Assembly (NCBI GenBank): GCA_036490795.1
Contig: DASXDG010000420.1
Coordinates: forward strand, 1-18,220
Direction: 5' to 3'
Source: JAFARZ01 sp036490795
Lineage (GTDB): Bacteria; Actinomycetota; Actinomycetes; Streptosporangiales; Streptosporangiaceae
DNA length: 18,220 nt
Numbering within the stretch: the first letter of the stretch is position 1; every line of letters starts with the position of its first letter. Below the pieces are notes generated by a model. The model did not search any database. It saw only the letters and a list, made by a program, of their open reading frames with translations, and had not been told where the DNA came from. Below are positions 1 to 6,429 of the stretch, in pieces. A program made the translations under genes and the position numbers.

Positions 1-250
1 ACTATCTGCGGTCCTTTGCCTTTATCTCCCGATTTAACGGCGCTAAATAGTGATTGACGAGCAACGATTACCCGGCGTGCACAGCGCCGGATGGCTCTAC
101 AACTACATAGGTCTGCCGGAGGGAGGGGCAGGACGATGCGATGCATGAGCTGGGCCTAACGACCAAGCCCGTTCTGCCATGAAGGATCTTGAGAAGGGCA
201 TCTGCGATGCGTGACACGTGGACCTGAGCGAAGTCACTGCCGCAACGTCG
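1..250. other. Leading stretch without a recognisable gene
   Basis: These 250 bases lie downstream of the minus-strand exporter. The first 60 or so are clearly more AT-rich than the rest of the window, as expected for intergenic DNA. Short open frames here have no recognisable protein character and no convincing ribosome binding site. No RNA gene or strong hairpin was seen. Confidence 0.5.
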
Positions 251-1546
251 CTACTGCCGTAGCGACACCTGAGCACGACTACCCGACGCGACTTGCACGG
301 GACGCCTGCGAGCCGCATGACGTCCGCCTGGTGGTGACACGTGGCGCCACTGAGCGGTTAGAACGATGGCCACCAGCATTCCGATACCACCAGCCACACC
401 GATGACCGCTCCTACGGAGTAACGTTCTGCGAACCAGCCGGCGAGTATGAACGTGAACCCCTGGCCGATCATCACACCCATGTTGGCAATGCCGAAAGCT
501 TGAGCACGTCGTTCGTTCGGCACCCGGACGACGAAGGCGGTGTTCGCGGCAATCTGATAGGCGCCGAACCCGCTCGACGCGGAAAACACGACCAGGCTTA
601 CCACCAGGCCCGGGTGGAACGCGATGAGCACGAGGGAGCCGTTACACAGCACAGCCAGCGGCCCCATCCAATCGACCCGCCTGCGCGGGTTGAGAACTCT
701 GCTGAATATCGGCGTGACGATCGCGGTCGCGAGTGCTACGGACGCCAGGATGGCTCCGGTCGCGATCGGTCCGCCGTGCAGGTCATGCGCGTACGGGGCG
801 GCGATGCCCTCGGGGATCGTGTAGAACACCACCAGCCAGCCGAAGCCGATCAGCGTACGCAACGACTTGTTGCCGAAGACGAGCTTGAAGCCGGCCTTCA
901 TATTCGCGATCGGGCTCTCCTTGGCAATGGCGGAGCCCTTTTCTATGGCGGGCGCCCTCTTGCGGGTACCGAACTGGATCAGCAGGGCGGAAGCCACGAA
1001 CGTCAGGCAGTCGATAACCAACGACGGCTTCACGTGGAAGAACGCGACGGCGATACCGCCACCAGCCGCACCGATCACCTGCGCGGACAAGAACGTGGTC
1101 TGGATAACCGCCGTACCCAGGACGTATAGCTCGCCGGTCAGGATGTCGGGAGTGATGCTCGCCCGGGCGGACTCGAAAGGCGGCGCGAACATGGTGACCG
1201 CGAATAGCAGGGCGACCAGAGCGATCAGCGGCATCCCCGGGATCACCATGGCGGCGGTCAGCCCGGCGCGAACCCAGTCACAGGTCACCATGACCGCCCG
1301 GCGCGGTCGCCGGTCGGCGATCCCGGCCAGGAAGAAACCGCCGATCACCCACGGCACGTAGCCGGCGGCAAAGGTGGCCGCGGTCAGCACCGGGCTTCCG
1401 GTCTTGCTGTAGACGTATAGCGTCAGCGCGACAAGTGCGAGCCGGTCGCCCACGACAGACAAAATCTCGGAAAACCACAGGGCGCGGAACTCCGGGATGG
1501 CGAAGACATCGCTGAAAGTGGCGCGCGGCGGCACGGCACCTTTCAC
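251..1546 (-). CDS. MFS exporter, DHA3/enterobactin-exporter-like
   Basis: Predicted 431-residue inner-membrane transporter of the major facilitator superfamily, probably a proton-coupled exporter; the substrate cannot be told. It opens with the pattern FRALWFSEILSVVGDRL, typical of MFS_3-type exporters. A cytoplasmic loop after TM2-3 carries ADRRPRR (motif A-like). About 12 hydrophobic segments follow and the tail is basic. I placed the start at the GTG at 1546 because AGAAGG lies about 7 bases upstream and MFS homology begins a few residues later. The frame stays open for another 122 codons upstream, but that part is not transporter-like and overlaps a spacer hairpin. It is transcribed alone, with a 343-base gap to the next minus-strand gene. 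Family is secure; function within the family is not. Confidence 0.85.
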   Translation of the reverse strand: MKGAVPPRATFSDVFAIPEFRALWFSEILSVVGDRLALVALTLYVYSKTGSPVLTAATFAAGYVPWVIGGFFLAGIADRRPRRAVMVTCDWVRAGLTAAMVIPGMPLIALVALLFAVTMFAPPFESARASITPDILTGELYVLGTAVIQTTFLSAQVIGAAGGGIAVAFFHVKPSLVIDCLTFVASALLIQFGTRKRAPAIEKGSAIAKESPIANMKAGFKLVFGNKSLRTLIGFGWLVVFYTIPEGIAAPYAHDLHGGPIATGAILASVALATAIVTPIFSRVLNPRRRVDWMGPLAVLCNGSLVLIAFHPGLVVSLVVFSASSGFGAYQIAANTAFVVRVPNERRAQAFGIANMGVMIGQGFTFILAGWFAERYSVGAVIGVAGGIGMLVAIVLTAQWRHVSPPGGRHAARRRPVQVASGSRAQVSLRQ

Positions 1547-1633
1547 TGCGACCCTTCTGTCCAGGCCCCCAATGTCGCTGTCACTCAACGCCCATGATGC
1601 GGTAACAAGGCGCGCAAAAGCAACAAGCAGTGT

Positions 1634-1645
1634 GTAACTGGTTAC
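1634..1645. promoter_or_regulatory. Small palindrome upstream of the MFS gene
   Basis: GTAAC-TG-GTTAC is a 5-bp inverted repeat with a 2-base centre, about 90 bases upstream of the exporter's GTG start. It could be half of an operator for a local repressor. It is short enough to arise by chance, so the call is weak. Confidence 0.2.
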
Positions 1646-1835
1646 GGGCTGCTGATCACACTCCGCCGGCGCGGAGCAGGTCAGAACGCACGTGCATGCT
1701 GGTCCAAAATTGAGGCCTATATCGTCGGCCAAGGATGGGGTCACCACTGTTAGTGATGATCCTTGAGATGTGTCGTCGAACTGCGCATATGGGATATATG
1801 CGCGCAAGTCAGCATTCCTATTCGACTGTCGACCG

Positions 1836-1870
1836 CGTCGATTAGCGGCGTTTAGTACCGCTAATCGACG
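1836..1870 (-). terminator. 13-bp perfect hairpin after the G1 peptidase gene
   Basis: CGTCGATTAGCGG (1836-1848) is the exact reverse complement of CCGCTAATCGACG (1858-1870), with a 9-base loop. It begins 19 bases beyond the stop codon of the minus-strand peptidase gene, the usual place for an intrinsic terminator. No clear T-run follows on the minus strand, which is common in actinomycete terminators. It could alternatively act on the exporter gene further downstream. Confidence 0.55.
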
Positions 1871-1889
1871 AACGGCCTTCGTCAACCTC

Positions 1890-2957
1890 TTAGTAGCCGC
1901 CCCACCAGCCACCCCAGCCGCTCAATCCTTCCTGGCCGTTGCCGCCCTGGCCGTAGCCGTCACCCTGGCCGCCTTGACCACCGCCCTGGCCGTAACCGCC
2001 GCCCAGGCCGCCCGAACCTTGGCCGCCCGAGCCCAGGCCGCCCGAGCCCGAGTCGCCACCGCCACCGCCGCCACCGCCCGAACCTTGGCCGCCGGTGCCG
2101 GTCGCGGCGGTTACGCCGCTGCTGTCCCAGGTGACCGCGAAGGCGTTGTTAGCGTTCAGCGCCGAAGGAGTGGCGAGCGGGCCGGCGTTGGACGCCATCG
2201 TGATCGCGTTCAACCCGCCCTCGGAACCGAGTGCGTCATGATTCACGGTCGCGTTGGTGAAGCTGACCGTGCCGAAGTTGCCTAGCGGGAGCACCTGCTG
2301 ACCGTCGCTGGGGGCCTCGGCGATGACTTCGGCGGATCCGAGAGTGGCACCCGGCGAGGTCGCCTTGGTGGTCTGCGTCCAGTTCTCCGTGGTGTCGCTG
2401 AGCGTCAGCGTGAACGCGTCACCGCCGTCGGACACCACCGACGCGCTCATCGCGTCGCCTGGCTTGACCGGGTTGTTGTAGAACACGGGCGAGAACGGGA
2501 AGACCTCATACCATCCCGCATAGAAGGTGTCCGGGCTGTCGCAGTCCGCCTCGGTCCCGGTCTGCTCGACGGTCCGCGTACCGTCACCGTCCAGCCCGAC
2601 CCAGAACGCGTCCAGCTCTTCCGCCCCGGAACAGGTAACCGTCGGCTGAATCCAGGAAGCTGACACGCTGGTGAAACTGCCCTGCTGACCGGTGACTGCA
2701 TACCCGGCCCAGTTCGCGCTCATGGCCGCGGCCGCGTTCGCGAAGGCGGGCCCCTGTATGTTGTCAGGCCCGGGCATCATCGTGTAGCCGCCCTGGCCGT
2801 ATCCGCCTTGGCTCACGACGTCCGCGGAGGTGACGAGGTGGCTGGGGCCGGAACGCGCGAGGCGGAAGCCGACAACGATGACGGGAACGATCGCGGCCAG
2901 CGCTATCAGCCAGTAGATGTTGGCACGCCGACGACGACTAGTGGTGCGGTGGTACAT
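1890..2957 (-). CDS. Membrane-anchored G1-family (eqolisin-like) glutamic endopeptidase
   Basis: Predicted 355-residue protease of peptidase family G1, whose members use a Gln/Glu pair and work at acid pH. A basic N-terminus (RRRR) and a hydrophobic segment at about residues 15-31 predict a signal anchor, so the enzyme should face outside. The domain runs from SANWAGY (80-86) through SASWIQPTV, FWVGLDGDG, VEQTG (Gln132) and AGWYEVFP to AEVIAE (Glu214). Gln132 and Glu214 align with the catalytic Gln53 and Glu136 of scytalidoglutamic peptidase, as I recall that sequence. The last 70 or so residues are mostly Gly with Ser, Gln, Tyr and Trp. I chose the ATG at 2957, which places the anchor at the N-terminus; GAGAGGA lies 10 bases upstream. 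An in-frame GTG at 3011 has no Shine-Dalgarno. Confidence 0.85.
   Translation of the reverse strand: MYHRTTSRRRRANIYWLIALAAIVPVIVVGFRLARSGPSHLVTSADVVSQGGYGQGGYTMMPGPDNIQGPAFANAAAAMSANWAGYAVTGQQGSFTSVSASWIQPTVTCSGAEELDAFWVGLDGDGTRTVEQTGTEADCDSPDTFYAGWYEVFPFSPVFYNNPVKPGDAMSASVVSDGGDAFTLTLSDTTENWTQTTKATSPGATLGSAEVIAEAPSDGQQVLPLGNFGTVSFTNATVNHDALGSEGGLNAITMASNAGPLATPSALNANNAFAVTWDSSGVTAATGTGGQGSGGGGGGGGDSGSGGLGSGGQGSGGLGGGYGQGGGQGGQGDGYGQGGNGQEGLSGWGGWWGGY
1893..2099 (-). repeat. Coding low-complexity repeat, Gly-rich C-terminal tail
   Basis: The 3' part of the G1 peptidase gene is built of imperfect repeats of glycine codons (GGC/GGT) interspersed with Ser, Gln, Leu and Tyr codons, giving units such as GSGGLGSGGQ and GYGQGGGQGG. 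It ends in GWGGWWGGY. A related QGGYGQGGY motif occurs just after the N-terminal anchor. Such tracts are prone to slippage, so length could differ between strains. Confidence 0.8.
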
Positions 2958-3136
2958 GTGCTGGGAATCCTCTCTTGCCTCCTTGAGCTGGCGAGCCGGC
3001 GTCCCACGCACACACTAGGGAACCCGCGGCGGTCAGGCGGCCAGAATTCCTTACGGACTGCGAACGGGCCGCCACGCTCCCGGCTTCGCGCAGGCCGGCG
3101 CCATGCCCGGCATCATGCGGGCGATACCGTCGGACA

Positions 3137-4384
3137 GTGCCGCAAATACCAGGGCTCCCTCAACGCGTATCCGAACGGCTCGAGGCGCTCCGCAGCCAAC
3201 CCATCAGCGCGGATGAGAAGGGCTTCGGCTTCGTTGGCGGCGCGACGGCAGCGAGTATCGCCGCGGCGAAGCCGCCGGTGCACGAGGCCGGCTTCTCCTA
3301 CCCGCTGCTGACCCTGCGCGCGAGCGCGCTGGACTACAACGCCCGCGCCATGGCCGCCTATTGCGCCGCGGCCGGCGTCGACCTCGCACCGCACGGCAAG
3401 ACCGCGATGTCTCCCGAACTGGCCGCCCTGCAGCTTGCGCACGGCGCGTGGGCGATTACCGTGGCCACCATCGGCCAGCTCCGCAGCTACCGCGGCTTCG
3501 GCTTCTCCCGCCTGCTGCTCGCCAGCGAGCTCGTCGACAAGGCCGGAATCGCCTGGCTCGCCGCGGAGATGTCCGCTCACCCCGACTTTGAGCCCTACTG
3601 CTACGCCGACAACCCGCAAACTATCGAACATATTATCAGAACATTCCGTGCTGCTTCTACACCTCGACGCCTTCCCGTCCTCATCGAGGTCGGGCACGAG
3701 GACGGCAGGACCGGCTGCCGGACGGACGCCGAGGCCATCGAGGTGGCGAGGGCGGTGGCCGGTAGTGGCGTGCTGCGGCTGGCAGGCGTGGCGGCGTTCG
3801 AGGGCAGCATCCGCGGCGAGGACGTACCCGGCCGGGTCACCGCCTTGTGCCAGCGACTGGTCCGCGTGGGCGTGGCCGTCCGCGACCTCGCCGCCGAACC
3901 GGACGACTTCATCATCTCGGCCGGCGGCAGCACCTGGTTCGACATCGTGACCAGGGAACTTACCGGTCATGACATGCATGTGGTATTGCGCAGCGGCGCC
4001 TACCTGTTCCACGACAACGGGCTGTACGCGGCGCAGGGGCCGCTCGGCCGCGGGGTACCGGGAGCGCCGGACCTGCGGCCGGCGATCGAGCTATGGGCAC
4101 AGGTGCTGTCGAGGCCTGAACCAGGCCTGGCACTGCTCGGCTTCGGTCGCCGCGATGCGGGCTTCGACGCGGGCCTGCCCGTCCCGTTCAACGTGCCCGG
4201 CAAGGTCATCGCGCTGAACGACCAGCACGCCTACCTGCGACTGGACCCGGACACTCCACTCGTCCCCGGCGACCTTGTCAGCCTGGGGATCTCGCATCCG
4301 TGCACCACGCTTGATAAGTGGCGAGTGATTCCCGTGGTGGCAGATGACGGGACCGTGACCGATGTGGTGCACGCGTTCTTCTGA
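3137..4384 (+). CDS. Fold-type III PLP enzyme, D-threonine aldolase / D-serine dehydratase-like
   Basis: Predicted 415-residue cytoplasmic enzyme of the alanine-racemase-fold family that includes D-threonine aldolase, D-serine dehydratase (DSD1 type) and 'amino acid deaminase'. HGKT (86-89) contains the probable PLP lysine, Lys88. SAGGSTWFD (261-269) is the phosphate-binding region. SHPCTTLDKW (386-395) carries the His387/Cys389 pair that binds the metal in D-serine dehydratase. Both domains are complete and the length is normal, so a D-amino-acid lyase or deaminase activity is likely; the substrate cannot be read. The start is a GTG without an obvious Shine-Dalgarno; the next in-frame ATG (near residue 72) would cut into the barrel. 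It diverges from the G1 peptidase gene (179-base gap) and is followed 47 bases later by the DinB-like gene. Confidence 0.88.
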   Translation: MPQIPGLPQRVSERLEALRSQPISADEKGFGFVGGATAASIAAAKPPVHEAGFSYPLLTLRASALDYNARAMAAYCAAAGVDLAPHGKTAMSPELAALQLAHGAWAITVATIGQLRSYRGFGFSRLLLASELVDKAGIAWLAAEMSAHPDFEPYCYADNPQTIEHIIRTFRAASTPRRLPVLIEVGHEDGRTGCRTDAEAIEVARAVAGSGVLRLAGVAAFEGSIRGEDVPGRVTALCQRLVRVGVAVRDLAAEPDDFIISAGGSTWFDIVTRELTGHDMHVVLRSGAYLFHDNGLYAAQGPLGRGVPGAPDLRPAIELWAQVLSRPEPGLALLGFGRRDAGFDAGLPVPFNVPGKVIALNDQHAYLRLDPDTPLVPGDLVSLGISHPCTTLDKWRVIPVVADDGTVTDVVHAFF

Positions 4385-4417
4385 TCGCCATTTCGGCGCT
4401 GGCCGAAACGTGCGAGG

Positions 4418-4431
4418 GATACTGTCACCGT
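4418..4431 (+). promoter_or_regulatory. Candidate leaderless -10 element for the DinB-like gene
   Basis: GATACT/TACTGT (4418-4425) fits the actinomycete -10 pattern TANNNT and ends 6 to 8 bases before the ATG, so transcription could start at or next to the A of the start codon. A weak GAGGGA lies 12 bases upstream, too far for a good Shine-Dalgarno. No -35 was recognised. Confidence 0.35.
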
Positions 4432-4950
4432 ATGGTCAGGCATCTCACCGTTCATCAGTACGACGACCAATACGACGCGCGGCCAGACGTCGATGACCGC
4501 GACCCGGCAACGCTGATCCCGGCCGCGGTCGCCATGATCCTGGATGTGGCGGAAACGTGGCTGGGCTGGGACGGCCGTCCCGTCTACCGCGACGGCAATG
4601 CCTGGACACCGCATAAATCGCTCCGACGCGTCGCCGATCACCTGCTTGACCATCTGACCGAGATCGAATGCCGCCTGGCGGGCAGGCCGACGCTGCCCGA
4701 TCACTGGCACGGGCGGATGGTCACCACGGACGCCGACTTCGCCAGGTTCACCGAGATCGACCTCGACGAGGCCACCAGCAGGCTCACCAGGCTGGCCGCC
4801 TGCTACCAGGCCAGGATCGGCGGCCTAGACGCGGAGACGCTTGACCGCCGGCCGGACGAGGCGACCTGGACCATCCGTGAGGTCGTGCACCACGTCAGCC
4901 ACGTGACCTATTACGCGGACACGGTCGGACGGCTCGCCGAGCCTGGTTAA
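4432..4950 (+). CDS. DinB-like (YfiT/DUF664-type) four-helix-bundle protein
   Basis: 172-residue soluble protein resembling the DinB/YfiT superfamily, whose members are four-helix bundles that bind a metal through three histidines. Many are thiol-dependent S-transferases or uncharacterised. Visible are a WTPHKSLRRVADH segment (59-70) and a C-terminal helix TIREVVHHVSHVTYYA (147-162), whose HxxxH pattern matches the family's C-terminal metal ligands. The third ligand is probably His61 or His70. The reaction is unknown. It may share a transcript with the upstream PLP enzyme (47-base gap) or use its own start, since a -10-like element lies directly in front of the ATG. Its stop codon lies 9 bases from the end of the decayed exporter on the other strand. 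Confidence 0.65.
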   Translation: MVRHLTVHQYDDQYDARPDVDDRDPATLIPAAVAMILDVAETWLGWDGRPVYRDGNAWTPHKSLRRVADHLLDHLTEIECRLAGRPTLPDHWHGRMVTTDADFARFTEIDLDEATSRLTRLAACYQARIGGLDAETLDRRPDEATWTIREVVHHVSHVTYYADTVGRLAEPG

Positions 4951-4959
4951 TCCGCCGCG

Positions 4960-5660
4960 TTACCGCCTGGGATTATCTTCGGCCGAGGACTCAAGCCGGG
5001 CACGATCTTGAAGCGGTCCGGCGGACGAATCGGCAGGCGGCCCGGCGCACGAATCGGCAGGCGGGCGCTGTCGGTACCGGGTGAAGGCCGGCAGGGTCGG
5101 GCCGATGACGAGCGTGCCGGCGATCGTCACCACGCCGCCGGCGAAAGGCGCTGATGACCGGGGTGGTCAGCGAGCCGAGTGCACCTGACTCCAGGCTGCC
5201 GATCTGGCTGCCGCCCGCGGCCACCATGAAGTCGGTCGCCATCACCCGGCGGCGGATGTGTTCCGGTGCGACCGTCGCGACGATCGTGCGAGCGGCCCGG
5301 AGAACGCCATGGCGACCATCGTGCCGACGCCGAAGGACGCCATGAAGAAACCGGGCGTGCGTGGATCGCCACCGAACCGCTCGGTGTTGATCGCCGGAAA
5401 CGACACCACGGGGAATGCGAACACCGTGACGTTCAGTCCGAGAGAAACGCGCCGTACAGCACCTTGTTGCGGCGGATGAACGCGAACCCCTCCGCGACCG
5501 CCCGCAGGGCGGGCTGGCTGATCCCGGCCACCGGAGGCAGCACCGGCAGCCTGCCGATCCCGTACAGCGCGGCGGCGAAGGTCAGCGTGCTGCCTAGCCA
5601 TAGCCTCCGGAACTGCGGCGACTCGCGTAGAGGGGTGATATCCAGCAGAAATCGGGGCAT
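4960..5660 (-). pseudogene. Decayed MFS exporter (multiple frameshifts and internal deletions)
   Basis: Fragments of one MFS_3-type exporter are spread over at least three minus-strand frames, in the right order. The ATG at 5660 opens DITPLRESPQFRRLWLGST, then jumps straight to the mid-protein LYGIGRLPVLPP, so about 140 residues are missing. At about 5436 a single base is lost: AFLSD is followed by TGA where CTG would continue into LNVTVFAFPVVSFPAINTERF in the next frame. Near 5292 a further deletion and frame change joins MAFSGPLA to TIVATVAPEHIRRRVMATDF. Near 5142 another shift moves VISAF to AGGVVTIAG, which runs on to a TAA at 4960-4962. The remnant encodes under 240 residues instead of the usual 400 or more, so it cannot be a working transporter. 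It diverges from an intact marR gene that probably controlled it. Confidence 0.85.
5025..5064. repeat. 24-bp tandem duplication in the exporter pseudogene
   Basis: ACGAATCGGCAGGCGG occurs at 5025-5040 and again at 5049-5064, a period of 24 bases. In the ancestral frame on the minus strand this gives a doubled PPADS-x-AGP unit at the degenerate C-terminus. Confidence 0.75.
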
Positions 5661-5669
5661 GGCCGCCAC

Positions 5670-5694
5670 AATATAACAGTGCTTACGTATTATT
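5670..5694. promoter_or_regulatory. Divergent promoter with MarR-operator-like inverted repeat
   Basis: AATATAAC (5670-5677) and GTATTATT (5687-5694) form an imperfect inverted repeat (6 of 8 pairs) around a 9-base spacer in an AT-rich island. Each arm contains a -10-like element. TATTAT (5688-5693) on the plus strand ends exactly 6 bases before the GTG of marR, suggesting a leaderless transcript. TATATT on the minus strand (5675-5670) ends 9 bases before the ATG of the decayed exporter. MarR proteins typically bind such overlapping sites and repress both directions; that role here is inference. Confidence 0.55.
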
Positions 5695-5699
5695 GATCC

Positions 5700-6230
5700 G
5701 TGAGCGATGACCCGACACTGGACAGTTACTGGCGGCCGTTGCGGCTGATGCAGCAGGAGATGGACGACGAGATTGCCCGTGTCTACGCCGAGGCCCGGAT
5801 CGCTGGGCTCAAGACAAACTGGGTGATGGAACTGCTCCGGCTGCACTACAGCGGCCCGATGACGATCACCGAGCTGGCGGAGTCGGTGGAACGGACGCAC
5901 TCGGCGATGAGCCAGAAGGTCACCGCGATGCGCGCGGCCGGATGGGTCCGCACCACCACCGGCACCGACGCGCGTAGCAAGAAGGTGACGCTCACCGCCA
6001 AGGCGACCGCGATCATCGATCGGCTGGCCGCGGAATGGCGCGCGACAGAGGCTGCCATCCGCGAGATCGAGGCGGAACTCCCCTTCTCGGTCGCGGACTA
6101 CGTCACCGCTGTCGAAAAGGCACGGCGGCGGAAGAGCTTCCACGACCGGATCGCGGAGAAACTGATCGCCGATCCGGCCTGGACCGGACCGGCGCTGACC
6201 AGCGATGCCGAGTCGCGCACCCAGGAATAG
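5700..6230 (+). CDS. MarR-family transcriptional regulator
   Basis: 176-residue winged-helix regulator; MarR proteins act as dimers and usually repress a neighbouring transporter until a small ligand binds. The DNA-binding part spans about residues 40-105. The helix-turn-helix is MTITELAESVERTHSAMSQK (54-73), followed by a wing with TGTDARSKK and the KVTLTAKA strand and helix. Flanking helices at both ends would form the dimer interface. The GTG start at 5700 has no Shine-Dalgarno, but a TATTAT -10 element sits 6 bases upstream, so a leaderless message is likely. The adjacent divergent exporter, its obvious ancestral target, is a pseudogene; the regulator itself has no frameshift. It may therefore be a recent orphan or control distant genes. 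Confidence 0.88.
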   Translation: MSDDPTLDSYWRPLRLMQQEMDDEIARVYAEARIAGLKTNWVMELLRLHYSGPMTITELAESVERTHSAMSQKVTAMRAAGWVRTTTGTDARSKKVTLTAKATAIIDRLAAEWRATEAAIREIEAELPFSVADYVTAVEKARRRKSFHDRIAEKLIADPAWTGPALTSDAESRTQE

Positions 6231-6353
6231 AAGTCCGCTTTCGGGATGGTTCGCGGGTGGCGTTTATCCCGATTTGGGGAAATGTGCACCAGGGGACGCC
6301 AGAGATGATTCCTGCGCTATGTTCAGCAGTTTATTCGCCGCGATCGTGAACAC

Positions 6354-6387
6354 GCAGCTGGAGGCGGTGTAGCCAGCTGCCTATTCT
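6354..6387 (+). promoter_or_regulatory. Inverted repeat and -10-like element before the sedolisin gene
   Basis: GCAGCTGG (6354-6361) and CCAGCTGC (6373-6380) form a perfect 8-bp inverted repeat with an 11-base loop. TATTCT (6382-6387) follows directly and is a plausible -10 for the sedolisin gene, giving a leader of about 36 bases. The hairpin could instead end the marR transcript or serve as an operator. No -35 was recognised. Confidence 0.35.
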
Positions 6388-6429
6388 GATAAAAGTTTGT
6401 TAAAAGAGAGCGGACGCTGGGAGCACACC

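Larger units (their letters stand above)
1547..1889. other. 343-base spacer upstream of the MFS gene
   Basis: No gene is supported here. The spacer holds a 13-bp perfect hairpin near its right edge (1836-1870) and a small palindrome (1634-1645). It is less GC-rich than the coding DNA around it and presumably contains the minus-strand promoter of the exporter, but I could not choose a convincing -35/-10 pair. Confidence 0.55.

Noticed and set aside
1547..1912. N-terminal extension of the MFS exporter by 122 codons
   Set aside because: The extension has no membrane segment pattern, includes Cys-rich unlikely sequence, spans a hairpin and reaches into the next gene. A GTG with a Shine-Dalgarno at 1546 starts right before the MFS homology.
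1770..2285. 171-codon plus-strand frame rich in Ala
   Set aside because: It is the antisense reading of the glycine-codon repeat tract of the G1 peptidase (GCC opposite GGC).
5433..6143. Long minus-strand frame joining the marR antisense to the exporter fragment
   Set aside because: Only the part from the ATG at 5660 is exporter-like; the rest is the shadow of marR.
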